A stretch of DNA of 39,419 nt, from NCBI GenBank assembly GCA_003427395.1, contig BFEA01000046.1, positions 3,346,372 through 3,385,790 of the forward strand, in the 5' to 3' direction. The DNA is from Chara braunii. Its lineage: Eukaryota; Streptophyta; Charophyceae; Charales; Characeae. Positions 11,885 to 23,919 of this stretch are shown piece by piece. The notes below the pieces were generated by a model, which had not been told where the DNA came from, did no database searches, and saw nothing but the letters and a program-made list of their open reading frames with translations. Positions within the stretch are counted from its first letter, which is position 1, and every line of letters begins with the position of its first letter. Both the position numbers and the translations under genes were made by a program.

Positions 11885-12360
11885 CTTTCTCTATCTCAGT
11901 TGTCCTCTCACTCCCTTCATACCTTTGCATTTCACTACCTCTACTTCAATCTTCATCTCGCTGATTCTCTATCGTTCTCTCCCTTGCTCTCCCGGCGTAG
12001 GTGCAGAGAAATGGCGCCTGACACGTGACCTGGTCGTCTATGGGGGAAATGAAGAATGTGCGGAGGAGAGAATGGTAGAACTTTATCGCTAGACCTTTTA
12101 GTGACGACCAGCTCGCATTGCATTGGTATCGTTACTGAAAAGGTCTAGCGACGGAGTTCTACCATTCTCTCTGCCGCACATTCTTCATTGTGCCCATAGA
12201 CGACGAGGTTACGTGTCAGAGGCCATTTCTTTGCACCTATGCAACAAGAGCTAGAGAGAGAAGGACAGAGAAACAGCGAGAGGAAGACAAAAGTAGAGGT
12301 AGAAAAATGCAAAGGTTTATCTCTTCCGCTATGCAGTGAGAGCAAGAGAGAGATAAATCA
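11885..12360. mobile_element. Foldback (long inverted repeat) element
   Basis: Two imperfect arms of roughly 215 bp face each other. The left arm is about 11885-12103 and the right arm about 12135-12350, with a loop of about 31 bp. The inner ends match closely: AGACCTTTTAGT at 12092-12103 against ACTGAAAAGGTCT at 12135-12147. The longer words for GGTAGAACT, GAAGAATGTGCGG and GACACGTGAC also recur in reverse complement. Both arms can encode the same short peptide (NEECAEERMVEL and NEECAAERMVEL), so an exon-like segment may lie within the duplicated arm. The structure fits a foldback or MITE-like transposon, or an inverted duplication. Terminal direct repeats are not obvious. Confidence 0.8.
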
Positions 12361-12918
12361 CATGTAATTAGCCCATGACTCAGGATTCATCGTCGTGAAC
12401 GACGTGGCTCGTCTGAACGTCTCAGTGGGTGATCTTAGAGAAGCACGCGCTATATTGTTTTGCAGACCCCCGAGAGGCGCGCGCATCCGTAAATGATACT
12501 CGCGAGCTCCTCAGCGGCCATCCTGGACTTCTTCGTCGTCGACACATGCCTCTGCAATTACACCACCTGTTCTTGCATTTATGATCGGGTGACGTGGCGT
12601 AATGTGCTTCCTGCGCCATCATCACATCATGATAATGTTCTTCATTGCATTGTGGCAACGCGATCATAGCATTGTTCCACAGTGAACAATGTTAGGAGTA
12701 TTTTCATCATCGGGCCATCTTTGCGTTCTGTCGAGAACCTCGTCCATCATCAGCAACATTGTCCGTTAAGGAACAATCCGGCCACCAACGTGTAGTCGTT
12801 GCGTATGGACGAACTATGCCATGACGCACCGATCGCTCGATCATGAAAATGCGTAGAACACATGAATGTCTGTACGACATATATGAGAACGGGCTAATGT
12901 GTCAGTGAGCGAGAGCAC
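12361..12918. other. No gene seen
   Basis: Unique-looking sequence with no convincing open frame between the foldback element and Array II. Words such as CAGTGAACAATG and GAACAATCC occur, but I see no organised repeat. Confidence 0.5.
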
Positions 12919-15605
12919 CACATGTCTCAAGTCTGCCACCTGTATAGGGCAATGTCACTGTCAGAGGCTGACGTATGTGTGTTCTTACAGACACGTATAA
13001 TCGTAGTTCGCCGGGATCCGAACTTCATAATTCACGCTCGACAATTCACATGCCTCGCCCCCCGAGATTATTGTTGTCGTTGGAGGCGTAGTGACGAAGT
13101 CCGGATTCTGGCGGACTACAACGAAATGCCATTCAAAGAAATGTTTGCGTAGTTCATCCTGTCCACCACACGTGCAAGTTCCATGGACGATTAGTTGTAG
13201 TCTGCTACCATCCGAACTTCACCATTTGAGGTCGGCAATTGTCCTATGAAGGCAACCGTGTAAGATGCTTGTTGTCGGGGCATTGAATGTGAAGTTCGGA
13301 TCCCGACGGACATGCATGATTAGCAACTGCGTGGGAACACTTAGTAACAAGAAAGGAATCCCGAATCTGTTGCTACAACAGACTTTTTTCCTTGAAGTCC
13401 GCATGCTGGCAGTTTTGAGCAATTTTAGAAATGCGCAACCACTCAATTCAGGAACACAATGTTCACCAATAAAGGAATTATTTCTCAAACGCGTCAAAAC
13501 ACCTTCGAGCATGCGATAATAATATGTATCGTTCGACTTTCAGCGCCACATGTCTCTCTTATGCCACCTATACAGAGCAATGGCATTGTCAGACGTCGAC
13601 GCGTGTGGGTTCTTAAAGACACGTGTACATGAGCTAATTATCGTAGTTCGCTGGGATCCGAACTTCAAGAATTGGGCTCGACAGTTCACATGCCTCGCCC
13701 CCCCCCGATTACTGTTGTCGTTGGAGGCGCGGTGATGCAGTCCGGATTCCGGCGGACTACAACGAAACGTCATTCAAAGAAACGTTTGCATCGTTCAACC
13801 CTTCCACTGCACATGCAAGTCCCATGGGCTATTAGTAGTAGTCTTCTGGCATCCGAACTTCACCATTTAGGGTCAGCAGTTGTCGTCCAAGGCAACCTCA
13901 TACGACGGTTGTGATCGGGGCATTGCACATGAAGTTTGGATCTGACTTGCATGATTAACACTTGTGTGGGAACACTCTCAATAACAAGAAAGGAGTTCAG
14001 AATTTGTTGTTGTAACAGACTTGTTTCCTTGAAGTCCGTATGCTGGTGGTTTTGAGGGATTTCAAGTCTTCGCGACCAATTCTGGAATAAAATATTCACC
14101 AATAAAGGAATAAAGGAATTATCCCGCAAATGCATCAGAAAAACACCTTCGAGCGTGCGATAATAATATGTACCATGCGACTCTCAGCGACACATGTTTC
14201 TCTTATCCCACTTTTACGGAGCAACTGCATTGTTAGAGGCCGACGCGTGTGCGTTCTTACAGACATGTGTACAAGAGTTAATGTTCGTGGGAATCTGAAC
14301 TTCGAAAATCAAGCTCGACAGTTCACCTGCCTCGCGCCCCCCCCCCCCCCCCCCCCCCCCCCGATTACTGTTATTGTTGGAGGCGTGGTGCTGAAGTCCG
14401 AATTCCGGCGGACTACAATGAAATGTCATTCAAAGAAACGTTTGCATCGTTCAGCCCTTCCGCCACACGTGCAAGTTCAATGGGCTATTAGTCGTTGTTT
14501 GTTGGCATCGAAACTTCACCATTTGGGGTCGACAGTTGTCATATGAGGCAACCATGTAAAATGGTTGTGGTTGGGGCATTGAACGTGAAGTTCGGATCCC
14601 GGCGGACTAGCATGATTGGCAACTACGTGGGAATACTCTCAATAACAAGAAAGGAATCTAGAATGTGTTGTTGCAACAAACTTATTTATTGAAGTCCGCA
14701 TGCTGGCGATTTTGAGGGACTTGCGGTCTGCGTGACTAGTCAATTCTAGAACATAATATTCGCCAACAAAAGGATAACCCCGCACATGCATTTGGCGCCA
14801 TTTGGATAGGAAAACGTCTTCGCTCGTCCGATAATAATTTGTACCATACGACTCTCAATACCACATGTCTCTATTATGCCACCTGTAAGGAGCAATGACA
14901 CTTTCAGAGGCTGATGTGTGTGCCTTCATACAGACAAGTGTCCATTAGCTTATTATTGTAGTTCGTCGAGCTCTGAACTTCACAATTCAGATTCGATAGT
15001 TCATCGGGATCCGAACTTCACAATTCGGGGCCCCCGTAGTTTACTGGTATCATTGAAGGCATGGTGATGGAGTTCGGATATGGAACCCCCCTGGTTTACT
15101 GTTATCGTTAGGGGCATGGTGATGAAGTTCGGATTCCGACGGACTACGACAAAATACCATTCGAAGAAACGTTTGCATCGTCCAGCGCCTCAATTGCACG
15201 TGCAAGTCTCATGGCCTCTTCTTCGTAAAGCGCTGGCATACGAACTTCACCATTTAGGGTTGGCAGTTGTCATCTGGGGTAACTAGTAAGATGGTTGAGG
15301 TAAGGGCTTTGAACGTGAATTTCGGATCCTAGAAGACCTGCAGGATTGGTAGCTGCGAACGCAATCAGTGACAAGAAAGAAATCCAAAATTTGAAGTGGC
15401 AACAAACAGGTTTCCTTCAAGTTTGCGACCCCTCGATTCTTGAACATAATATCCGTGTGTGCGAGAATATTGTCTACCCTATGAGGCTATTACCCTGCTT
15501 TTTTGCAATAAAGGGATTACACCGCTTTTGCGTTAGGCGCCATTAGGTTTGAAAAACACATTTGTGCGTGCGACAATATTATGTACCTTATTACTACCAG
15601 CGACA
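12919..15605. repeat. Array II: four tandem units of ~630-730 bp
   Basis: Unit starts marked by CACATGTCTC or close variants are at 12919, 13547, 14191 and 14872. A fifth copy begins near 15594 and is lost at once. Each unit has the same order. First a dyad such as GTAGTTCGCCGGGATCCGAAC, then a C tract, then a GTTGGAGGCGTGGTG-like word with the dyad in the other orientation. After these come a CATTCAAAGAAACGTTTGC word, another dyad, GATTAGCAACTG, AATAACAAGAAAGGA, and the end words CACCTTCGAGC and GCGATAATAATATGTACC. The C tract grows from 6 to 9 to 26 C in units 1-3. Unit 4 has a local duplication of the dyad segment (14955-15085). I see no protein family. Confidence 0.9.
14337..14362. repeat. 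Poly-C run (26 C)
   Basis: Uninterrupted C tract in the third unit of Array II, at the site that holds 6 C in unit 1 (13038-13043) and 9 C in unit 2 (13698-13706). Confidence 0.97.
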
Positions 15606-17660
15606 CCAGTTACCCCCAAACTGGTTTGCCCAACGACAACAATTACCCCATTGCACCCCACCCGCAACCAATCACCCGTCGCGGTGTGCGATTACGACGA
15701 TGCTCATTTGTCTGTGGACCCATGTACAACCCCCCTGAACCCCCATTGCGTTTTGTAATTAGAGCGAACTCATGCGGTCGGAACACGAACGGTCATTTTG
15801 GTTTTGACATGGTCTTCTTTTTCAGTCCCGCGTCGTTCCAGTGGCAGAATCCCTCTTCTTGCAAGTTCAGACCCCACCAAACTCGGATGATTCTTCCACT
15901 GCAAGATGAGTTGCAGTTTTGTTCGTTGATCTTCAAAGGGGTGGTACGCGGACGACCTTATTTACGCCACCATCTTCTTTTTGTACTTCGACTTCCAAAA
16001 ATAAATGTCATTTGTGTCTCCCCATGACGCCACCCAAAACCCCTGTCCTCGTTTTTTTTTTTGCTAGACAGCTGGTAGCAAAAATAGTTGTCATCCGCAT
16101 ACCACATAAAAACGAATAACCTGTTCTTCCAACAAACACATCACTGGTCTGTGACAAGTTCGAATCCCGACGGACTTTGCACATCCACCACCGCCAAATC
16201 CTGCGCCAAATAAACTCGCTTATGCCAAGTGCTCCCGACGAACTTCCAAAATTGGGCTTCATCGGATGCTTCGTTGCACCTGCCTACGACTCCACGTCAT
16301 CCACTGCAGGTGGACATTCGCGATTGTGCTATGCGCACAAAACTTCTTCGACAATGTTCGGTTGTGAAAATAAAATAACATGGCTCGTCAACCCCTCTGC
16401 CTCGCCCGTAACCCCTATTGCATTTTGTAATTACTACACTCTCATGCGGTCGGAACACGAACGATTATTTTGGTTCTGACGTAGTGCTCTTCTTCATTAC
16501 CTCGCCGTTGCAGTAGCGGGAATCCTTCATTTTGCAAGCTCTGCTCTACAACAAGATGCTCGCTGACAGTTCTATCTCTTGATCTTCAGAGGGGGGGTAC
16601 GCGGATGACCTCAATTATGCAACCGCCTTCTTTTCGTACTTTGACTTGCAAAAACAAATGTCGTTTGTACCTTCCCACGATGCCCCCCAAAACCCCTGTC
16701 CACATAAAAATGGGGAACCTGTGCTTCTTACAGTCACATCACTCCTGTCGCGGGAAACCAGTCTCTGACAATTTTGGATCGCGGTGGACTTTGTGCATCA
16801 ACCACCACCAGATTCTGTGTTAAGACAACTGCAATTATGCTCGATCAACTAGTGACGAACATTCGTAGTTGTATTGTGCATGCCGATTTCTTGATTGTGT
16901 TTAATGGAGATAAACAACATGCCTCTTCGACCACTCATCACCCCCTCTGAACCCCCAGTTGGTTTGTCGGTGCGGCGATCTCAATGCACTCGCTACTTTG
17001 ACTTCTCGAATCGAAACGCAAACGGTCGTCTGGTTTCGGCATGGTTTTCTTCATCACTCTCTCATCATGAGTGTTGGAGGAATCCCAATTCTAGCAATTT
17101 CGGATTCCATCGACGTTGGATTTTTTCCGCACCAAGATCTTTGATGACGATTTTCTCCATCAATCTCCGGACCAAAATTAGCTATGCTTTTTAGGATTTA
17201 AGAAATAAATGTCGCTTATGCCTTCCAACGGCCTCCCTGGAACCCCCAAAGTCATTTGTCATTTAAGCGGCAACTCGTGATAGAAAATGATTGTCTTCCA
17301 CAGTCGTGCGAAAAAATGGTTGGTCTGTCCTGCCGACACGTTCATCACTAAATTTGGGAGAATCCAGTCTCTAACAACATCGCATCTTGGTGAACTACAA
17401 AAAAAGCCCCACCACCGTCAACTTCTCCGTAGGACCCATCTGCAATTATGTGCATGCTTATTCACCGGACATTGGAAGTGTTCCTCTGCACGGATTCCGA
17501 TGGTCGAGAAGAAGATTTATCTCCTACACCCTCGTGCACCCCCTAAGACCCCCATTCTCGTTCATCATTTCGGCAAGGTAGTGTGTTGCCAATGTTCTTT
17601 TAAACAATTGGGACAACTATTGTTGTTTTCTTCTGCCTGGCGCTGAACCATGTGTGTCCG
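15606..17660. repeat. Array III: strongly diverged ~300-660-bp repeats
   Basis: Recurring words show old tandem copies. ACCCCCATTGCGTTTTGTAA and CATGCGGTCGGAACACGAAC near 15738-15790 return near 16415-16465, and ACCCCCAGTTGG with a related context at 16950. CACCCAAAACCCCTGTCC near 16028 returns near 16685, with later relatives at 17235 and 17540. CCCGACGGACTTTGCACATC at 16167 returns as GCGGTGGACTTTGTGCATC at 16780. Degenerate forms of the dyad seen in Arrays I and II persist (for example 16157-16180). Open frames of 60-148 codons occur but have no family resemblance. Confidence 0.7.
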
Positions 17661-18558
17661 ACCTCTCAAAGAGAACTTTGGCAATGCATCACCTCGCCAG
17701 AATGAATAATCGTATTCTAAACCGATTACAGTTGGCGAAGTCGTCGTCCAAACCGACATTACGAATGTCCATCGAATAAGGATGGTGTGAATTGTAGGCG
17801 GGTTCTGCGTAGGATCTTCAAGTGCGTAATTTTCGAAGTTCGTCGCGATCCGAACTTGTTAGTAGCATTCCCGTCATTGTAATGATAAGTGTGTCTCTAG
17901 GACAGATCAACTGTAGTACGAACTATTACAAACGCTCATACACTGCCTGTCGCGAGGCACACATTCCGATCGCCTCGCTTTTGAAGTTTTTGGTGGCAAG
18001 CCGCAAAGAACCTTTCATAAGTTCCCTCTGAGGAGTCTGAAGACCCCTCTATGTACAGAAAATGGGGATAAACCCCTGGTCGACGTTGGTGACCATGGGA
18101 CCCTTGGGTTGCATTATAATGCGAAACCATCAATGTACAACACGTTGATGTACCAGAGATTTACTGCTGACACTTCGCTCCCGTCTTTTTCAGGGTGTGC
18201 ATGGTACTTGGAACTACCCATTCATCCACGTTGTCAAAATTTTTCATTTTTTCTATCGAACAGAGCGTCCACCAAGCAAAGGGCAACATGATAGCACAAA
18301 GGAGGGTCAAGGAATGAATGCATGAACCAGACTATGGAATCCAAACATGTCTTCGACTTGCATTCCCATATGAAAATCCTGCAATTGACACCAACGAGCT
18401 CATCAGATAGTTTTCCTTTAGAAAACTCACACAGTGCGTTCTCCAAGAAAATAAGTCTTGCTTATCATGAAAGTTTCGGGGGTTGCATGCCCTCATCTGA
18501 TAGTTGAACGAAATCGTCTGTAAGACTCGTACTGTATTCCTCCTCGGACGTAGTTCGG
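17661..18558. other. No gene seen; isolated dyad at 17837-17858
   Basis: A lone copy of the shared dyad (GAAGTTCG, spacer CGCGATC, CGAACTT) sits near 17837-17858, outside the arrays. The rest shows only short, unrecognised frames on both strands. It borders the DUF7869-like pseudogene and may hold its lost 5' end. Confidence 0.5.
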
Positions 18559-21006
18559 GTGTCTGACGTTGTACAATCAACATCTTCAGCGAACAACTTT
18601 CGCATGGCCATGGCTACTTGTTTCACAACCTCTGATGAAGAGGGTACTACTCAGTTGGTGAGCGTTGAATATTCATCGAAAGAACAACCCTCTTTCAGCG
18701 CGTTATTAGAGCAATGCAGTTATAGTGGTATGCAGTTGGTAGCCACCGATTATTCATCCGAGGAACTGTCCACACGCAAAGGGAAGTCCATCGAAACTGC
18801 AATATGATGATGCGATTCTTGTCCAAAGCACCTCTACGTCGGACAGGTCCAGCAAAACCGCTGCAGAAAAAATGTCAATATTGCGAGTTTTTTTCACACC
18901 TCTTCCAACGGAGAAAAAACCGTATAGCATGGCCAATAGAAAACCTAGAAGGAAAGGACAGTACAAAAGGGCGAAATATATGTTATCGGAGAAGAGATTA
19001 CTAATAGTACGCAATATGGTTAGAGAAGGACTCGATGTTGTCACAACATCGAGCCGGAGGAAGTCCGCATTGTTAGAGAAGGACTCTACAGTAAGACGAC
19101 GGAAGAGCGATCAGAGTGATGGATGATAAGCCTTAAGGATTTCACGGTTTACGAGGGGGGGCAAAGACGTGTCCGACCAGTAGAGTTGCAACGTTCTATG
19201 TGCGTTACAGCATACTCCAATGTTCATGGTGTCTCCCACAATACATTCTATAAGTACAAGAAGTTTTTCGACAATGACTTGGTGCATTGTCAACATGGGC
19301 TTAAGGGTAGATGTCAACCAAAAGAAAAGATTGTCGTCATGCTCGCAAGCATGAAACAATCCTTTGATTATCATGTAGATGGCATGTCGAACGAGGTGGT
19401 TCATCGAGGTGCAGTTTATAGATCGAAACCTCGCCTTCCTGTTGCTTTCACGAAGAGATCGATTTATGAGTCCATTAAACCAGACTTGTGGTTGTCGGCC
19501 TCAAAGTTATCTCTGAATCGAATTTTTATAAAATTTGGCAGAAACATTTTTATCACACTACACTAGCACACTCGAGCACATTCACAAAGTGCGTAAACTG
19601 TGACGCTCTAAAATAACGTATACAATATGCAATCATTCCTCGTGATCCACAACAAGTAGAGAAGGAGATGAAAGTTCATTGAAAGCGGCAAGTTGCACAC
19701 AGATTAGACTACAGTCGAGCGAAGGTTGATTCGATGATATAATCAGATGAGTGTTTATGTTTCATCATTGACGATATGGATCAGAACAAGACGACGGGCC
19801 TCCATATTGGGCAAACCAATTACTCAAAAGCACTTAGACAACAGATGATGATGAAGACAAATCTCACATGTGTAATTGCACATGGTAGACATCCTTGTAT
19901 TTATGCGGACACATGGATGTCATATTTCAAACACGATTCGAACACTCTCACTACTTATCTCATGAGAACCCTCGTTGAAATTCAGGTGAGTGGGAAACCG
20001 CTTCCGTTGTTTCTGCTCATTCAAGCTGATAATTGTTGACGAGAAAACAAAGAACAAATACGTATGTGCATTGACTGCAATGTTGGTTAAGTTCAAAGTT
20101 TTCAAGAAAGTGAAAGTGGGTTACATGATGATTGGGCATACCCATACAAATGTTGACGCCTCTTTCAACATATTTTCGAAGAAATTGAAAGATTTATACA
20201 CTTATATCATGAGCGAGTTCTTCGAGCTCTTAGAGCAATCCCACCAAAAGCCTCCTAAGTGTATTTTCCTCAATAGATTAGCAGATTGGATAAGTATCGT
20301 AAACTCGGTCGTTGCGACTGATATCGAAGGTATTTCGAAGCCGCACTTGCTTAAATTTTTGTTGGTTCGAGATAATCCAGTAACGTTTTACAAGAAGTTT
20401 TGCACAAACGACAAGTGGCTGTCCAATAAAGGTCTGATAGACTGGTCCAAACAGAACCCCAATGGTAGCTAAGTGGGTCCTTCGTGGCCATTTAGTCCGC
20501 CTCCTACAAAGTTTTTTCCTAAAAATGATTATTTGAATGGTCGGAATGATGTTACTTAATTTCGCGGGTTTTTTTAAGGCAATCGGTCAACGTGGTGCAC
20601 ATACCATGAACACGAGGTGAGTCGCAGAGAAATAACATTGCCTTACTGGTAGGAGTTTATCAAACATGGTGACGAGAACATTGCAAACGAGTTTTCCACA
20701 GAACCTCTGGAACATTTTTTGTCAACGCCACATGTCTCCTGAATTGATGAACATCCTTGTCGCAACAGTCCTCATGTCGACGACAGAGAACCCCTTTTTG
20801 CTGGACGAAGAAAATATCGGCCAAAGATAAATTTTGACCCTGTAAGGCATGTTCAAGAGACTTCCTTTTAATCCTTCGTCCATCCAATGACGACATTTCG
20901 AAAGGCATGCCAATTTGGGTAGGTAGAGCACTTTGTCGATTGGTTGGTGACAAAGGTTCAACATATTATAAAAAAGTATGAGTGGGATATTGAGTACCGA
21001 CTCTAA
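18559..21006 (+). pseudogene. DUF7869-like transposase-type protein, decayed
   Basis: Several frames on the plus strand give one collinear protein. A Ser/Glu-rich N-terminal part (18559-18807) holds a near-repeat (QLVSVEYSSKE and QLVATDYSSEE). A basic stretch follows (18900-19120). A helical part (19123-19566) ends in FTKRSIYESI. Then come a CxxC element, FTKCVNCD (19581), an acidic core, FIIDDMDQNKT (about 19765-19795), a second core, QADNC then RENK with NKYV (20026-20060), and GHTHTNVDASFN (about 20137-20175). These match my recollection of the family named DUF7869, known from algae and other eukaryotes and thought to be transposase-like with an RNase H-type acidic core. Frameshifts lie near 19570 and 20045. 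At least ten in-frame stops are seen, including TGA in place of Trp just after QADNC. A coding-like frame with stops continues to 21006. Promoter and true start are not identifiable. Confidence 0.72.
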
Positions 21007-21833
21007 GATGTAAGACGCTTGAAAGACTTTATGATAATGCATTGGAGAAAATATAGAAGCAGACTGATGTTACACAATGACAACCTACTAACTCGATCGT
21101 TTTTGGCTGGGAAAGAGAAACAAAAGGAACAAAGTCTTTAACGACTGGACTTATCATTCTTCCTAACGTTCGAGCGAATGTTGAACTTGCGCTTCAATAT
21201 AAGAGTCCATTTATTCAAGAAATTGTTGATGAAGGAAACAAAAGGGATGAGTGTTCATCATAAATTTCTTCAGCTCCCATGGTGTCCAAGCAAATAATAT
21301 TTCCGGCTACGGGATTTTGGGACAGACATTAAAGAAGTGTGTTGAGATCAAAACTTCACTTTTACTTTGGTTGTCACCATTCGAACCCTCATTGTATGCT
21401 CTACTCTCAATTCCTTTTTAACTTGCCAATGCATGAACCGTCTCTTCTCTCAATTCCGCCACTGCTTACTTGCCCTGCAGTTTCAAAGTCATATTTCATT
21501 TTTTTTTCAGCCTTATGCGTTCTCTTCTCTTAATTCGTTTGCTACTTTCACACGCTTGAGTTCAAAATGTCCATTCCGAGGCTATCTGCACGACATTGGT
21601 TTTCTTTCAAGGCTTCAATTATTTCACTACTTTGATGCGGTTCTGCTTCAAGTCATTTTTCAACTTTCAGAGTCTCTCTACATACTTGACTTTTCTAAGT
21701 TGTTTTGTGTGTGGTTTTTCAATCCCCAACCTCTCGGTGTGATGACGTCAACCACTTACTTAACTTTCAATTCAAAGTCTGTTAATGAAGTTATCCCGTT
21801 TAGTTTTTGTAACCAAAATTTTCGTTGTACTTC
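21007..21833. other. No supported gene; AT- and pyrimidine-rich
   Basis: Immediately downstream of the DUF7869-like relic. A plus-strand frame at 21367-21840 (157 codons, Phe/Leu/Ser-rich) has no recognisable domain, and its composition matches the local pyrimidine-rich DNA, so I do not call it. Confidence 0.5.
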
Positions 21834-22560
21834 ATTGTAGTATCACAAAATTCATTAAAGTGCGATGAAATTGATTATTCAAACTCTTTAACAATGTGTC
21901 TTAAAGCTTATCTTCGCTTTTTGCTTGAGTTTCAATTTATGATGTGTTAATCATTATGACATTGTCGTTTATGCTCATTTTTTGTAACGTCCCAAGTTTT
22001 CCTCACTTCTTCATAGCGTCAGATAAAACATCGAAGTGTGCTGAAATCCGAAGTTCAAACTCTTTGAAAAACATCAAAGTGTCATAATTACATTCATTTT
22101 TCACTTCAGTTTCAATTAATAAGACTTAGTACTACTTGATAATCATGTCTGTGTCACAAAAAAAAACATTGAAGTGCGTTGGAATTCAAAGTTCAAATTA
22201 TTTAACATTATCAATGTGTCATCGCATTCAATCTTTACTTAAATTTTAATTACCACTGTGTTTTCATATCATTTTGGCTCACTTCTTGTATCCTGGGTTT
22301 TCATTAGTTTATCATTGTAACACAAACTTATATCCCGAGTTTTCATTAGTTCATCGTTGTATCATAAACTTGTTCGTACTGCGTTGGAATCCAAAGTTCA
22401 AACTCTTCACTCCTCACTTGAGCTACAATTTGGAGGTTGTCAATCATATCCTTCAGGCCCACTTCTCATATCCTATGTTTCTTTCTAGTTTAAAATCGGG
22501 AGAATTCAACCTCAAAATAATAGCATATGAGTACCAATTTAAAATATATTGTCCACTTAA
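21834..22560. repeat. Diverged AT-rich tandem repeat, four copies
   Basis: Copies are marked by GAAGTGCGTTGGAATTCAAA or variants followed by GTTCAAACTCTTTA and an ATCAATGTGTC-like word, at about 21858, 22033, 22171 and 22380. Spacings are uneven (about 175, 138 and 209 bp). Each copy also holds a TTTTCACTTGAGTTTCAATT-like word. Non-coding. Confidence 0.65.
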
Positions 22561-23900
22561 CGAATAACACGTTATAAACTTATCATCCACGTCCTGTGCA
22601 AATTTTATAACTACCGCTATAATTTCTATGATATTGTGGGTAAGCCCAGCAACCCATTAAACAACTTAAAGGACCATCCCTCAATTCAGAAAAATTATGA
22701 AATTGTTTCATCTATAAAATTTTATGAAATAAAAAAGGACGAACACTATGAAGTTATTGGATCCGTGCTCTATGCGGTCTACTAAAAAGTTCCCTCTAGG
22801 TTTGAAACCAAGGACAATTTTGTTGCAGTATGATCCCTATTCACAAACTTGTACATTTCGTTTCTTGATCTCTGGTCCTTTTGAACTATAACGATGAAGA
22901 ACCGCGGGTCATACCTCTGCGTTGTGAATAAACATCAGACTTTTTCCTTTCCCATATGCGAACCGGGGTTCGGTCTGGTAGTTACCGTTGCGCTGTGTAC
23001 GGGTACATACCTTATTTGGGTAAATATCGATATCAGCAGCACCCTGCTCTTGGATATGGGTAGGTAATGTGACCAGCAATATTTTTTTTATTATTCGAGC
23101 GGAGGAAACCGTGAATGGTATCTTGGATGAGGTTCAAACAGGGTTTGGCGCGAGAGGTACCTTATGCAGTACTCAAGTGGTAGAGGGGGTCAACAGCGAG
23201 TGGTACTCTGCACCGTGTTTAACCGGAAATCATTACCAACAGTACCCTGTAATATATTCAAGCGAAGATTGTCATTAGTGATACTATTTGTACTATTCAA
23301 ACGAGACTGCTATTAATGATACCCTATGTAATATACCTTTTGTGTTCTTACTAGCAACACTTTGTGTTGTATACGAACGAGGGTGGTACCTTGCATAGTA
23401 CCTCAAATGTGATTGTCATAAGAGGAACAATAGGTAGTATTTGAGTGATATGCTCTAAAATATTCAGGTATTTGATAGAACTTAAGGGGAAAACATGAAT
23501 AGCAAGGATACTCTCATGATGCTCTACACCCTCAACTAAGATAAAATGGAGGGATGAGAAATTAAAGTGTTTGAGGAAATTGAGTTTTACAAGAAAATAA
23601 TGAGAGCAAGAACACTTGAACTGGTGAAGAATCAAAAGTTTATCGAGTATGTGATCTATTTTCACGGATTTGATGAGAAACTACACAACACATCCTCATC
23701 TATCAAAATTATCGACCAAGTTTGGAAGACTATCGACGGCCAGCATTGAGACACATGCAATACTGTTGGTTCGTAATTGAAAGGGGGTTAACCCCGCCGA
23801 TTCACGAGGGGGAGCCCTATGAATTCCGATGATCTGATAGATGATTTCGGGCTAGGGATGCATGTCGTTTGCGGCGAGATTTCTCAAAAGAGGTATTTTA
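22561..23900. other. No supported gene; weak ~40-48-bp repeat at 23110-23460
   Basis: Between 23110 and 23460 loosely repeated words (ATTCAAGCGAAGATTGTCATTAG, ATTCAAACGAGACTGCTATTA, GGTACCTTATGCAGTACTC; each differs) suggest an old short-period array. A plus-strand frame at 23567-23749 (60 codons, begins MFEEIEFYKK) looks protein-like and hydrophilic, but I recognise nothing and it may be chance. Confidence 0.45.
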
Positions 23901-23919
23901 ATCAACGATTGGCATTTCC

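Noticed and set aside
15581-16027. 148-codon frame in Array III
   Set aside because: It overlaps diverged tandem repeats, and the equivalent frame is not kept in the next copy.
21367-21840. 157-codon Phe/Ser/Leu-rich frame that could be a membrane protein
   Set aside because: The hydrophobicity comes from T-rich DNA; no start context, domain or conserved neighbour supports it.
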